Below are positions 1-8,151 of a stretch of DNA of 64,000 nt, one piece after another. The stretch spans positions 1 through 64,000 of the forward strand of contig QOQU01000001.1 in the NCBI GenBank assembly GCA_003327455.1, read 5' to 3'. The translations under genes were made by a program, and so were the position numbers. Below the pieces are notes generated by a model. That model ran no database searches. It saw only the letters and a program-made list of their open reading frames with translations, and was not told where the DNA came from. The number at the start of each line of letters is the position of its first letter. Position 1 is the stretch's first letter. This stretch comes from Anaerolineae bacterium. Lineage in GTDB: Bacteria; Chloroflexota; Anaerolineae; Anaerolineales; UBA4823.

Positions 1-582
1 GGGTTGTGCTGACCCAAAAATGGGGGAGAGGCGAGGCCAATCTGACCATCTGGGGGCGAAGAGCCGTATCTAGCAAGCAATTCAGGGGTGGTGGCTCTCT
101 CAAAAATTAGTTTTTCGACAGTCTCTCAGAGCGGCAGGGTAACCCTGGATGGGAAACCTCTGCCTCACAATGGGTTTTGCCCCGTCCAGATGATCTTTCA
201 GCATCCCGAACTGGCAATCAATCCGCGCTGGACGATTGGGAAAGCCCTCTCTGAAGCCTATCAGCCACCACCCGGTCTGCTGGACGCCCTCAGCCTTGAC
301 CCCCACTGGTTCGATCGTTTTCCTCACGAGTTGAGCAACGGCGAATTGCAACGTGTTGCCGTGGCACGTGCCCTGACTCCGCAAACCCGTTACCTGATCG
401 CCGACGAGATGACTACCATGCTGGATGCCAACACCCAGGCTCAAATCTGGCAGGTGATTCTGGAAGTCGCAGTTCAGCGACAATTGGGAGTTCTCGTCAT
501 CAGCCATGATCTGCCTCTGATTGAACGGGTTTGTACACGCTGGATTGATTTCACCACCGGGCAGGCTTGCTCTGTGTCTTGA
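1..582 (+). pseudogene. Broken ABC transporter ATPase, OppF/DppF type, lacking Walker A
   Basis: The downstream part reads as the ATPase of a peptide/nickel-type importer: GRVTLDGKPL near base 136, a Q-loop segment QMIFQHPELAINPRWTI, the signature LSNGELQRVAVARAL, a Walker B-like YLIADEMTTMLD (DEM where DEP is usual) and the H-switch VISHD. The P-loop GxxGxGK(S/T) that should stand about 20 residues before GRVTLDG is missing; ALSKISFSTVSQS is found there. The main frame is closed by TGA at 43-45. Another frame encodes WGRGEANLTIW, which resembles an ABC N-terminus, and ends at TAG 108-110. A deletion plus frameshift is the simplest reading. The 5' end lies outside the window, so assembly error at a contig edge is possible. 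Confidence 0.6.
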
Positions 583-649
583 AAATTATTCTCAGGAGCA
601 GTTTTAAAACGCCTGGCACATCTTGATTTGGGCTTAAAGCAGGACAAGA

Positions 650-678
650 TTAGCCTGGCAGGGGCTACATGATATAAT
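650..678 (+). promoter_or_regulatory. Candidate promoter of hicBA
   Basis: A perfect -10 hexamer TATAAT lies at 673-678, with TTAGCC at 650-655 exactly 17 bp upstream as a weak -35. Transcription would start about 35 bases before the hicB start codon. Confidence 0.45.
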
Positions 679-718
679 TTTCACATAATCCGCACTGGAT
701 GTATCTGTGGAGGTAGAG

Positions 719-943
719 ATGCAACGACAGTTCAAAATTATTGTTGAAAAGCATCGCGATGGCTACGTAGCGTATCCGCTGGGGTTGTCTGGAGTAGTGG
801 TCGGAGAAGGAAACAGTTACGAAGAAGCCCTGGAAAATGTAAAATCGGCGATTGTCTTTCATCTGGAAACGTTTGGCGAGGAAGTATTGCAAGCGGATAC
901 GCTGCTTGAAGCGTTTATTGCCGAGGCAGGGGTCTCGGTCTAA
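719..943 (+). CDS. hicB: HicB-family antitoxin
   Basis: A 74-residue protein of the short HicB type: the degraded RNase-H-like fold that neutralises HicA. The pattern FKIIVEKHRDGYVAYPLGL, then VVGEGNSYEEALENVKSAI, is the usual HicB core (a beta-hairpin, then the E(E)AL..V..AI helix). It has no added C-terminal DNA-binding domain, so any autoregulation would have to come from elsewhere. ATG at 719 is chosen over GTG 707 because GGAGGT at 709-714 is well spaced for it. Its stop overlaps the start of the toxin gene by one base (TAATG), so the two are probably translationally coupled. Antitoxin first is the less common order for HicAB but normal for this short HicB form. Confidence 0.82.
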   Translation: MQRQFKIIVEKHRDGYVAYPLGLSGVVVGEGNSYEEALENVKSAIVFHLETFGEEVLQADTLLEAFIAEAGVSV

Positions 944-1179
944 TGTCAAAATTCCCGGTCGATGCGCCTCTTGAGAAGGTCATCACAGCGCTCGAGCGTC
1001 CAGGATTTAAGATGGTGCGACGCGGAACGCACATTTCTATGTTGCGAGAAAATGCAGATGGGACGCATACACCCCTGACGATGCCCGCTCACTCGCGGAT
1101 TAAAGGTTCAACCTTGCGGACAATTTTGACCCAAGCAGGAATTTCCCGAGAGGAATCTTTGAAAGTGTATTATCAATAG
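943..1179 (+). CDS. hicA: HicA-family mRNA interferase toxin
   Basis: A 78-residue HicA (YcfA) protein with a dsRBD-like fold. These toxins cleave mRNA and tmRNA. The conserved block GFKMVRRGTHISMLR carries the catalytic histidine in GTHISM. The following TPLTMPAHSRIKGSTLRTILTQAGIS is the family's C-terminal half (PxH..lk.gTLr.IlkqagIs). It starts on the last base of the antitoxin stop codon, so the pair forms one transcript. No frameshift or missing key residue is visible, so the module is likely functional. Confidence 0.85.
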   Translation: MSKFPVDAPLEKVITALERPGFKMVRRGTHISMLRENADGTHTPLTMPAHSRIKGSTLRTILTQAGISREESLKVYYQ

Positions 1180-1380
1180 GCAACTCCTGCATGCTGGATG
1201 GACCGTAATACGGGGGATTAACGGGGAGAGCAAAAAAAAGAAATCCCGTTATTTAAGGCAGCCATTCAAGACCAAGGCAGGGAGTTCAGCCTGGGCGAGA
1301 AAAACTGTGGTATTGCGTACCGTCAGGCCTGCCAGGGATTGTGTATCGCCAGGTTTGCCTGGTATCCGCCGCCCACCAGA

Positions 1381-1420
1381 CCGACCAGAAGGTCGGCGGT
1401 ACGTACCGACCGAAGGTCGG
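1381..1420. repeat. Two tandem GGTCGG hairpins
   Basis: CCGACC-AGAA-GGTCGG at 1381-1396 is followed by CCGACC-GAA-GGTCGG at 1406-1420, two small perfect hairpins about 25 bp apart. They sit in the 1180-1459 gap just upstream of the next promoter. They could be a repeat element or an operator pair. The rest of this gap shows no gene. Confidence 0.5.
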
Positions 1421-1454
1421 CGATACGCCAGAAACCCATCTTCTAAAAGTGACG

Positions 1455-1460
1455 TATAAT
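1455..1460 (+). promoter_or_regulatory. Candidate -10 element for the YdeI-type gene
   Basis: TATAAT stands 42 bases before ATG 1502. No good -35 is visible. The two hairpins at 1381-1420 lie upstream. A start near 1467 argues against GTG 1466 as the initiation codon. Confidence 0.4.
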
Positions 1461-1501
1461 TAGCGGTGCAAACCTTCAGATTGTCGGGATGGGAAGAAGC
1501 A

Positions 1502-1975
1502 ATGCCATCGTTTTTCTTTCAAGGTGTGCTCAAGCGACCTGAGACGGTCGGAAAGTGGACGTACGTCGAGATTCCCCTCGATCTGGGCGCCATCTTCGGC
1601 AAGAAGGGACAGATCACCGTGCGCGGCACTTTGAATGGCGTGCCGTTTCGCAGTAAAGCCATGCCGCACGGTGACGGCACGCATTATCTGGTGGTCAGTC
1701 ATGCGACGCGCGTGGCAGCCGGTGTGGTGGTGGGAGATACGGTGCAGGTCAGCCTGGAAGCCGATCGAGAGGTGCGCCAGATCATCCCTCCAGCGGATTT
1801 TGCGCAAGCGCTCGAAGCCAACCCAATTGCGAAGGAAGCCTTCGACGCCCTGGCTTATACCTACCGCAAAGAATACGTGGAATGGATCGAGAGCGCCAAG
1901 AAAGAAGAAGACCGCAAGGCGCGCATCCAGCGCGCCATTGAGCTCCTGCTCCAAAATCTGAGCCTGAACGGCTAA
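1502..1975 (+). CDS. DUF1905 / YdeI-OmpD-associated family protein
   Basis: A 157-residue cytoplasmic protein in two parts. Residues 1-80 are a DUF1905 beta-barrel-like domain (FQGVLKRPETVGKWTYVEIP, then KGQITVRGTLNGVPFRSKAM). Residues about 95-150 form a helical YdeI-like tail (FAQALEANPIAKEAFDALA, then KEYVEWIESAKKEEDR.AR). Proteins with this tail are often listed as bacteriocin-protection or OmpD-associated, but the biochemical role is not known. ATG 1502 is preferred to GTG 1466 because the likely transcription start lies after 1466 and homology begins at MPSFFF. The gene is monocistronic and converges on argH with a 21-base gap. Confidence 0.75.
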   Translation: MPSFFFQGVLKRPETVGKWTYVEIPLDLGAIFGKKGQITVRGTLNGVPFRSKAMPHGDGTHYLVVSHATRVAAGVVVGDTVQVSLEADREVRQIIPPADFAQALEANPIAKEAFDALAYTYRKEYVEWIESAKKEEDRKARIQRAIELLLQNLSLNG

Positions 1976-1996
1976 GCGGGGAAAGCCTGCGTTGCG

Positions 1997-3364
1997 CTAT
2001 TCCAGGAGCGCTTTTGCCAGCGCCAGTTGGCGCTGGACGGCTTCGGGCGCTGTGCCGCCTGTGGCACAGCGGCGACTGACGCTGCGCAAGGGATCAAAGA
2101 CGGCATACAGGTCAGCTTCAAAAAGTGGACTGACAGACGTATAGACCTCGAGCGGCAAGCGATCGATCGAAACGCCCTGTTCCTCAGCCAGCCGCACTAC
2201 CTTCCCGACCAGTTCATGTGCCAGGCGAAAAGGCACCCCTTTTTCAACCAGATAATCGGCTAAATCGGTAGCAAACAGAGCCGGGTCCAGGGCAGCCGCC
2301 AGGCGGTGCGGGTTGACCTGCAGGGTAGCCAGCGCGCCACCCAGCGCGGGCAACAGTTCCATCAGGGTGTCGTAGGCGCTAAACACCGGCGGCTTGTCCT
2401 CCTGGAGGTCTTTGTCGTACGTGGAAGGCAATCCCTTTAAGGTCGTGAGCAAACCACTCAGCAAGCCCACCAGTTTGGCGGCTTTGGCGCGCCCCAACTC
2501 GAACAGATCGGGGTTCTTTTTCTGCGGCATCAAGCTGGAACCGGTGGAATAGGCATCGGCTAACGTGAAGAAACCGAACTCGGCGGTGGTGAAGATCACC
2601 ATGCTCTCACACAGGCGCGAGAGGTGCACGCCAATCAGGCTGGCACAGAAGAGAAACTCGGCGGCAAAATCGCGGTCAGAAACGCCGTCCAGGCTGTTGG
2701 CACAGGGGGCTTCAAACCCCAACTCGGTTGCCAGAGCCTGACGGTCGAGGGGAAACGGCGCCCCAGCCAGGGCGCCGCTGCCCAAAGGCAGGATGGCAGT
2801 ACGTTTTCGCAAATCGAGCAGGCGTTCCCGATCGCGCTGCAGAGGCCAGAAATGAGCCAGCCACCAGTGGCTGAGCAGGATTGGCTGGGCACGTTGCAAA
2901 TGAGTGTAGCCAGGCAGGATGAGCGAGCCAGCTTGCTCGGCCTGCTGCACCAAAACCGATTGAAAATCCCGTAAGGAAGCATCCAGGTTCGCAATGGCTG
3001 CTAAAACCCACAGGCGGAAATCGGTTGCTACCTGGTCGTTGCGGCTGCGGGCAGTATGCAGCTTGCCGGCCGTCTCGCCGATCAACTCCGCCAGACGCCG
3101 TTCAACGGCGGTATGAATATCCTCATCCCTGGGTTGGAATTGAAACGTTCCCTGGCGAAACTCAGCCAGGATGGTTTGCAAGCCAGCCTGGATTTGGGCA
3201 TTCTCTTCTGGCGTGAGTAAGCCCCCTCTGCACAGAGCATTCGCCCACGCCTGACTGCCGCGCACATCTTGTTCCGCCAGGCGTTGGTCAAAACCGATCG
3301 AAGCGTTCAACTGCCAGGCAGACTTCTGCAAAGAATCGCGAAAGCGACCACCCCATAAGGTCAT
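1997..3364 (-). CDS. argH: Argininosuccinate lyase
   Basis: 455 residues, full length for ArgH. It catalyses the last step of arginine synthesis: argininosuccinate to arginine and fumarate. The N-terminus LWGGRF, the HTARSRNDQVATDFRLW block, TPGYTHLQ-like LPGYTHLQRAQP and the superfamily signature GSSLMPQKKNPD (catalytic serine loop) are all present. SD-like GAAGGA precedes the ATG. It follows argG by 13 bases in the same direction, so the two are one operon read leftwards from the promoter near 4829-4857. Confidence 0.96.
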   Translation of the reverse strand: MTLWGGRFRDSLQKSAWQLNASIGFDQRLAEQDVRGSQAWANALCRGGLLTPEENAQIQAGLQTILAEFRQGTFQFQPRDEDIHTAVERRLAELIGETAGKLHTARSRNDQVATDFRLWVLAAIANLDASLRDFQSVLVQQAEQAGSLILPGYTHLQRAQPILLSHWWLAHFWPLQRDRERLLDLRKRTAILPLGSGALAGAPFPLDRQALATELGFEAPCANSLDGVSDRDFAAEFLFCASLIGVHLSRLCESMVIFTTAEFGFFTLADAYSTGSSLMPQKKNPDLFELGRAKAAKLVGLLSGLLTTLKGLPSTYDKDLQEDKPPVFSAYDTLMELLPALGGALATLQVNPHRLAAALDPALFATDLADYLVEKGVPFRLAHELVGKVVRLAEEQGVSIDRLPLEVYTSVSPLFEADLYAVFDPLRSVSRRCATGGTAPEAVQRQLALAKALLE

Positions 3365-3377
3365 GGTTTGTCCTTCC

Positions 3378-4637
3378 TCAGTCTCGCTTGAAGCGCGAAT
3401 AATCGGGTTGCGGCATATCCAGCCCGGAAACCGGCAGCCCGTTCAACGCCCGCACCTTGAGCGGCAAACCGAACAGGCGAATAAAGCCCTGAGCATCGGT
3501 CTGATTATAGACATCCTCCTGCCCAAAGGTGGCAAAATCTTCGCGGTAGAGGCTGAAGGGGCTCTTGCGTCCGGCGACCAGGATATTGCCTTTGTAAAGT
3601 TTCAAACGCACTTCACCCGTTACAGGCCCCTGGGTGTTATCCACAAAGGCATCCAGGGCTTCGCGTAAGGGTGAGAACCATTGACCATTGTACACCAACT
3701 CGGCATATTTCAGCGCCACAAGGTCTTTGAAGTGCAACGTCTCTTTATCGAGGGTGAGCGACTCTAATTCCCGATGGGCTGCCAGCAGGATGGTGCCGCC
3801 GGGCGTTTCATACACGCCGCGCGATTTCATCCCCACCAGACGGTTCTCAACCAGATCGGCGCGCCCGATGCCGTGTTTACCTCCCAGGCGGTTGAGGCGT
3901 TCGATCAACGTCGCCGGGGAGAGTTTTTCGCCGTTCAAAGAGACGGGCGTGCCACTCTCAAAGCCGATCTCAATGGTTTCGGGCTGGTCAGGGGCTTGTT
4001 GAGGTGAGACGCTGAGTTGAAACATCTCCTCTTCGGGCTCGTTCCATGGGTCTTCGAGGGGGCCGCCTTCGTGCGAGAGATGCCACAGGTTGCCATCGCG
4101 GCTGAAGATGGATTTCAACGAGGCCTTAATCGGCACGTTATGCTTCTGAGCATAGGCAATGGCATCCTCCCGCGAGCGGATGTCCCATTCCCGCCAGGGA
4201 GCAATCACTTTCAAACGCGGGTCAAGCGCCATATAGGTCAGCTCAAAACGCACCTGATCGTTGCCCTTGCCGGTTGCGCCGTGGGCGACGGCATCTGCGC
4301 CGACCTGATGGGCAACCTCCACCTGATGCTTGGCAATCAGGGGTCTGGCAATCGAGGTGCCGAGCAGATATTTGCGCTCATAGATCGCTCCGGCGCGCAG
4401 AAGGCGAAACAGATAGTCGCGGGCAAACTCTTCGCGCAGATCGCGCACAATCAATTGACTGGCACCACTCGCCAGTGCCTTGGCCTCCAACCCCTCCAGT
4501 TCCTCTCCCTGACCCACATCGGCGGTAAAACAGACCACCTCGCAGCCATAGTTTTCCTTGAGCCAGGGGACGATGACGGAAGTATCCAGGCCGCCTGAAT
4601 AGGCGAGAACAACTTTTTCAACGGTGGATTTGATCAT
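3378..4637 (-). CDS. argG: Argininosuccinate synthase
   Basis: 419 residues. It joins citrulline and aspartate with ATP to make argininosuccinate. The N-type ATP pyrophosphatase P-loop [17 protein letters not shown] is at residues 10-26. Other family blocks are [14 protein letters not shown] (substrate binding) and [24 protein letters not shown] cut into its usual segments. AAGGAG stands eight bases before the ATG. The leader between the promoter and this start holds a short Arg-rich reading frame and an intrinsic terminator, so expression is probably set by transcription attenuation. Confidence 0.96.
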   Translation of the reverse strand: MIKSTVEKVVLAYSGGLDTSVIVPWLKENYGCEVVCFTADVGQGEELEGLEAKALASGASQLIVRDLREEFARDYLFRLLRAGAIYERKYLLGTSIARPLIAKHQVEVAHQVGADAVAHGATGKGNDQVRFELTYMALDPRLKVIAPWREWDIRSREDAIAYAQKHNVPIKASLKSIFSRDGNLWHLSHEGGPLEDPWNEPEEEMFQLSVSPQQAPDQPETIEIGFESGTPVSLNGEKLSPATLIERLNRLGGKHGIGRADLVENRLVGMKSRGVYETPGGTILLAAHRELESLTLDKETLHFKDLVALKYAELVYNGQWFSPLREALDAFVDNTQGPVTGEVRLKLYKGNILVAGRKSPFSLYREDFATFGQEDVYNQTDAQGFIRLFGLPLKVRALNGLPVSGLDMPQPDYSRFKRD

Positions 4638-4660
4638 CTTGCGCTCCTTAATCGAAGGTG

Positions 4661-4699
4661 TAATAAAAAACGAGCCCTTTGGGAAGGAGGGCTCGTTTT
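4661..4699 (-). terminator. Intrinsic terminator inside the argGH leader (attenuator)
   Basis: Read leftwards, a perfect 12-bp stem (positions 4699-4688 with 4678-4667, loop of nine) runs into TTTTTTATTA. It lies between the leader peptide stop (4719) and the argG start (4637), so it would end transcription before argG. A 10-base direct repeat TTAATCGAAG flanks the hairpin (4648-4657 and 4698-4707). It could also be read as the end of the DUF92 transcript, but a good promoter lies between that gene and this hairpin. Confidence 0.8.
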
Positions 4700-4718
4700 A
4701 ATCGAAGCTTAAGTGAAA

Positions 4719-4820
4719 CTATTGCCTGCTCGTAACAACCAAAGCACACATCCCTTCCTTCCCTGGGCAGGGGAGGAAGCGACGACGCATGCGGGTGACC
4801 AAAGCAAAGCCAGAATTCAT
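4719..4820 (-). CDS. argGH leader peptide rich in arginine codons
   Basis: A 33-codon frame in the argG leader. It begins ATG at 4820 (MNSGFALVTR), runs through MRRRF with four Arg codons in five positions (CGC, ATG, CGT, CGT, CGC), and ends TAG at 4719. An in-frame ATG at 4790 would give a 23-codon version starting at the arginine run. No clear Shine-Dalgarno is seen. With the predicted transcription start near 4822, the 4820 ATG would be almost leaderless. A hairpin (CTTCCTCCCC with GGGAAGGAAG, about 4752-4778) starts just after the Arg codons, and the terminator follows 20 bases after the stop. This is the layout expected of ribosome-stalling attenuation in response to Arg-tRNA supply. Confidence 0.6.
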   Translation of the reverse strand: MNSGFALVTRMRRRFLPCPGKEGMCALVVTSRQ

Positions 4821-4828
4821 TAGCCCGC

Positions 4829-4857
4829 AGTTTACCACAGGAGGCACGCTTCGTCAA
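4829..4857 (-). promoter_or_regulatory. argGH promoter
   Basis: On the minus strand TTGACG (4857-4852) and TAAACT (4834-4829) are separated by exactly 17 bp, a near-consensus sigma-70 promoter. It begins eight bases past the stop of the upstream DUF92 gene. The predicted start is near 4822, leaving a leader of about 185 bases before argG. Confidence 0.7.
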
Positions 4858-4864
4858 TTGGAAT

Positions 4865-5677
4865 TTAATAAAACAACCCAAATGCCCCAGCCACGAATCC
4901 TCCTAAGACGGTGCAGGCGAAGTTGACCATGTCGTTGTTCAGCCAGGCGATTCCTCGCTGCAGATGAGTTGCCTCACCGCAGGAATGGAGCGGGTGACGT
5001 TCGGTCTCCATCTGGCAGCGCGGGCAGAAATAAACCGCCTGCCAGCCTGCCCCCAACACCGAATCCAGCAGGCTGCCCAACATTCCACCCAGGCTAACCG
5101 CCAGGATCGTTAACCATGCCTCGCTAACGAAGAATGCTGCCACCCCGCCAATCAGCATGGCGCCCAGGAGCGAGGCGAATAACCCCAACCAGGTCACCCC
5201 ACCGGATGCGCCGCGCGGCACCCGCCTGCCATTGATCAGCAGGCGCGGTGGCTGGGTAGAGAGGACACCCAACTCGGTCGCCCAGGTGTCGGCATTGGCA
5301 GCCGCCAGACTACCACAAAAAGCCAGAAACGGGAACGGCGAATGGGGAAACACCATCCCGGTCAGGATACAGAGCGTACCGAAACCGCCATTGGCAAGCA
5401 CCTGCCAGACATCGCGTTGCGAACCTTTCAGGACAACCCGGTTCAAGTCCTGCTTGCGCAGCGCAAATGCCCGCGAGAGCAGGCTGGAAGTGACGAAAAA
5501 GGTCAACAAAACCGCGGCTGCCCCCCAACCGCCCACGCCATAGACAATCCCTCCCATCAGAAAGGCGGACACCGCGCCACTTGCTGAGAGGGCTCTTAAC
5601 CGCCAGCCTGCCCCAGCAACCAGGAAACTGAGCGCAAAAGCCAGTCCAAGCCTGGCAAGAGAAAACTCACTCCACAT
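4865..5677 (-). CDS. DUF92 family integral membrane protein
   Basis: 270 residues with about six hydrophobic segments. The family includes plant VTE6, a phytyl-phosphate kinase, so a role in phosphorylating isoprenoid alcohols is possible but unproven in bacteria. Family blocks seen are NGGFGTLCIL, LAAANADTWATELG, GGVTWLGLFASLLGA and GSLLDSVLGAGWQ. A cytosolic insert CPRCQMETERHPLHSCG has three cysteines and a histidine that may bind a metal, as in many bacterial members. Its start overlaps the end of the next upstream gene by 11 bases, so the two are co-transcribed. Confidence 0.85.
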   Translation of the reverse strand: MWSEFSLARLGLAFALSFLVAGAGWRLRALSASGAVSAFLMGGIVYGVGGWGAAAVLLTFFVTSSLLSRAFALRKQDLNRVVLKGSQRDVWQVLANGGFGTLCILTGMVFPHSPFPFLAFCGSLAAANADTWATELGVLSTQPPRLLINGRRVPRGASGGVTWLGLFASLLGAMLIGGVAAFFVSEAWLTILAVSLGGMLGSLLDSVLGAGWQAVYFCPRCQMETERHPLHSCGEATHLQRGIAWLNNDMVNFACTVLGGFVAGAFGLFY

Positions 5678-6626
5678 AGGTCATGAAGGAGATCGCAAAG
5701 TAAAAGAAAACGGTGGTGAGCAAACTGCACCCCCACAGGAGATAGGCATAGAACTTACCGGTCGAGGAAGGCGAAGGAGGCGGCTGAAGGTTCGCCGTTG
5801 GAAGCGGTGGCAGGCTGCGCCGATAAAAATAGAGCCCGCCCAAAGCGTCAACCAGATAAAAAAAACTGTTTGCCAGAGGTAACAGCAACAACAAAGCCGG
5901 CGGGGCAGGCTCTTCAGCCGCATAGCCGAGATAAACTTCGTCGAGATTTGGGATCATCAGGCTGACCCAGGTCAGTAATGCCAGGCTACCGATCAGTCCG
6001 AGGCTGAGCAGCAGGCGCGCAGCGCGGTTGCGCCAGACCTCGCCAAAGATGAAAGCTGGATTTTGGGAACGCCTCTGCCAGGGGGAGATCGAACCCAACT
6101 CCAGCAAGCGCTGGCTCAGGTATAAAAAATCATCCATTTTCTGCGGTGAAAGGATGAACACCCGCTCATCGGTGGCTACCAGCACCATCTTAGAGAAATC
6201 GGAAGCCAGATACTCCAACCTGGTGCCATCCGCTAACAGACGTGTCCCCAAAATGGCGCCGGGCAACGCTCCCAGCGGCAAGGGGAGACGCCGCCCCAAC
6301 TGGCGGCGAACATCGGCCTCAGAGCGCACCCAGCGCACACTGCTCATGGGAATATCTTCCACCCGCAAACCCCACCGGATGCGGATGCCATTGCGTTCAA
6401 GCAGGTACACCGCGCTGCGCAGGGCAAACCAGCGATAGACCGCCCCTGGCACAAAGGCGGCCGCAATCAAGGCCGCGATGAGATAGAAGATGAATTCTAA
6501 CCCGATTGGCGTGCGAAACATCCAGAAAAAGCTCAGCCCACTGGCTGAGCCAAAGATGATGGCCAGCGCAGCCTGAAAGAGCATCCCCTGGCGCCGCGGC
6601 GGAACAAAGGCAACTTTCTCGTCCAC
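5667..6626 (-). CDS. Membrane protein with bacterial PH-like domain
   Basis: 319 residues. Two N-terminal membrane helices (about 15-35 and 43-62) are followed by a soluble part typical of bacterial PH domains: YLLERNGIRIRWGLRVEDIPM, then GTRLLADGTRLEYLASD and a closing MVLVATDERVFILSP-type strand. Three more helices lie at about 205-230, 245-265 and 295-318. Such proteins probably sense or scaffold at the membrane; no substrate is known. It is the first gene of a two-gene unit with the DUF92 gene. Confidence 0.68.
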   Translation of the reverse strand: MDEKVAFVPPRRQGMLFQAALAIIFGSASGLSFFWMFRTPIGLEFIFYLIAALIAAAFVPGAVYRWFALRSAVYLLERNGIRIRWGLRVEDIPMSSVRWVRSEADVRRQLGRRLPLPLGALPGAILGTRLLADGTRLEYLASDFSKMVLVATDERVFILSPQKMDDFLYLSQRLLELGSISPWQRRSQNPAFIFGEVWRNRAARLLLSLGLIGSLALLTWVSLMIPNLDEVYLGYAAEEPAPPALLLLLPLANSFFYLVDALGGLYFYRRSLPPLPTANLQPPPSPSSTGKFYAYLLWGCSLLTTVFFYFAISFMTYVE

Positions 6627-6672
6627 AGCGCGTATCTTATCACAAAAAGCCCTCTCCTTGCGCAGGGCGAGC

Positions 6673-6728
6673 TGAATATCGCCCTACATGTTGCAATCTG
6701 CATCTTGCCTTATGTAAGGCGATATTCA
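6673..6728. repeat. Long imperfect inverted repeat
   Basis: TGAATATCGCC plus TACAT (6673-6689) pairs with ATGTA plus GGCGATATTCA (6712-6728): 16 of 17 positions pair around a 22-base loop. No gene can be supported in the 6627-7112 gap; apart from this hairpin it holds a diverged GGCTGAAGCC/GCAGGCT repeat (about 6815-6870) and a terminator. Confidence 0.6.
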
Positions 6729-7039
6729 TATCGTTATATATCAGATAACAAAAGCCTTTTTTCGAGATCTATCCAGCAAGGCACGACGCGAATATATTCA
6801 GAGTCTTGTCGGCGAGCTGAAGCCCTGCGTCAATCCATGAAAGCCCTGCAGGCTGGCACACAGACTGGAATTGACTCAAAGATTTCAGTTTACCTGAGCA
6901 AGATTGCAGGCGAATCAACAATACAACTGCCGAGCACCGTCGGATAATTCATCTTTCTGCGAAGGCTCTCTCCAGCCACCCGCACCGTTGATGCAGTTCA
7001 CTTTTGATACGATATTGAATTACCGGGTCGTGGTTTTAA

Positions 7040-7078
7040 ACAAAACTCCCTCTTTTCAATTTTAGAAAAGAGGGAGTT
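7040..7078 (-). terminator. Intrinsic terminator after the SIMPL gene
   Basis: Perfect 13-bp stem (7044-7056 with 7066-7078) and nine-base loop, followed leftwards by TTTGTTT. It lies 35 bases beyond the stop of the SIMPL lipoprotein gene. Confidence 0.8.
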
Positions 7079-7112
7079 CGTGAACCCGTAACATTAGAAG
7101 TCTGTCAACAAG

Positions 7113-7850
7113 CTACTTCAATTCGTACACCACACTCACATCCACCTGCAAGACCGTCTGACCGGGAGCGATTGGCACCGCTGCCTGCATCGCCGCCCCA
7201 CCGCCGCCACGCCCATCATAGATCGGATAAGGAGTGGAAGTAAAGGTGGAAATGCTCATAATCTCACCGAGAGTCAGGCCGGCTGCTTTGGCAAGTTCTT
7301 CAGCCTGCTTTTGAGCGTCTGCAACGGCTGCCGCGCGGGCCTCTGCCAGGGCAGCGGTTTTGTCTTCCACATCGAAGCTGATGCCGCTAATGGTGTTCGC
7401 CCCGGCGTTGACCACCGCATCCAGCAAATCGCCGATCTTGGTCAAATCGCGCAGCGCTACATAAACGGTGTTATCTACCACATAGAGAACGCCGGTCACT
7501 TTGCCCTGCGAATCGAATTGCTGTTGAGGATAGATGCTGAAATTGGTGGTCTGGATGTCCTTGGCAGCAATGTTGAACTTTTTCAGGGCTTCGGTGACTT
7601 TCTGGGAACGGCTGGTGTTCTCCGCTACCGCTTTACTCGCTTCGGGGTTCTCGGTATGAACACCAATGTAGATATAGGCAATATCGGGCACCAGATACGA
7701 TTTGCCGCTGCCGGTCACCGAGAGGGTGCGCGGCTGGGTGCTTGCAGCAGGTGGCGGGGTTTGGGCATAGGCCTGACCGCCAGCGCAGGCTGAGAGCAAC
7801 CAGGCAGCGCTCAGCACAACAAGCAAAGTTAAAATGGACAACTTACGCAT
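7113..7850 (-). CDS. SIMPL domain (DUF541) lipoprotein
   Basis: 245 residues. A type II signal peptide MRKLSILTLLVVLSAAWLLSAC ends in a lipobox LSAC, so it is a membrane-anchored exported lipoprotein. A short Ala/Pro/Thr linker leads to the SIMPL domain (about 40-245), recognised by TLSVTGSGKSYLVPDIAYI, VTEALKKFNIAAKDIQTTNF, SIYPQQ and the Ala-rich helix ARAAAVADAQKQAEELAKAAG. The family (BP26/OmpE-like) is linked to oxidative or envelope stress, with no defined activity. ATG 7850 is preferred because GGAG precedes it and the signal peptide starts there. It is divergent from the next gene. Confidence 0.85.
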   Translation of the reverse strand: MRKLSILTLLVVLSAAWLLSACAGGQAYAQTPPPAASTQPRTLSVTGSGKSYLVPDIAYIYIGVHTENPEASKAVAENTSRSQKVTEALKKFNIAAKDIQTTNFSIYPQQQFDSQGKVTGVLYVVDNTVYVALRDLTKIGDLLDAVVNAGANTISGISFDVEDKTAALAEARAAAVADAQKQAEELAKAAGLTLGEIMSISTFTSTPYPIYDGRGGGGAAMQAAVPIAPGQTVLQVDVSVVYELK

Positions 7851-8151
7851 ACAACATCTCCTTAAATCAAAGTTGATTTTGAAACACATCTCTAAGACGG
7901 GCAAAGCCGATGATTTGTTCCCGGAGATTGTACCCATCAGCAGGCAGGTTTAACCCTCTTTTTGCGGGTACCTGTCTGCAAAGTGCCGCAAGGCTTGCCT
8001 GGTCTGGCGGGTGGACTGATTGTCCGCCGCACCTGGTCGTTGAGCCCGGCCAGATTGCCCCGTGCGCAACCCATAGATCATATTGCCGAATTATGCTTGT
8101 AAAAAGGATCATCACAGATTGCATTATACTGAAAGCGTGTGGTGACAGACT

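Noticed and set aside
4638-4860. A T-box riboswitch in the argG leader
   Set aside because: No AGGGTGGNACCGCG-type T-box sequence is seen; the Arg-rich leader frame explains the terminator better.
6705-6947. An 80-codon plus-strand frame
   Set aside because: It overlaps the hairpin at 6673-6728 and a repeat and shows no protein-like composition or ribosome site.
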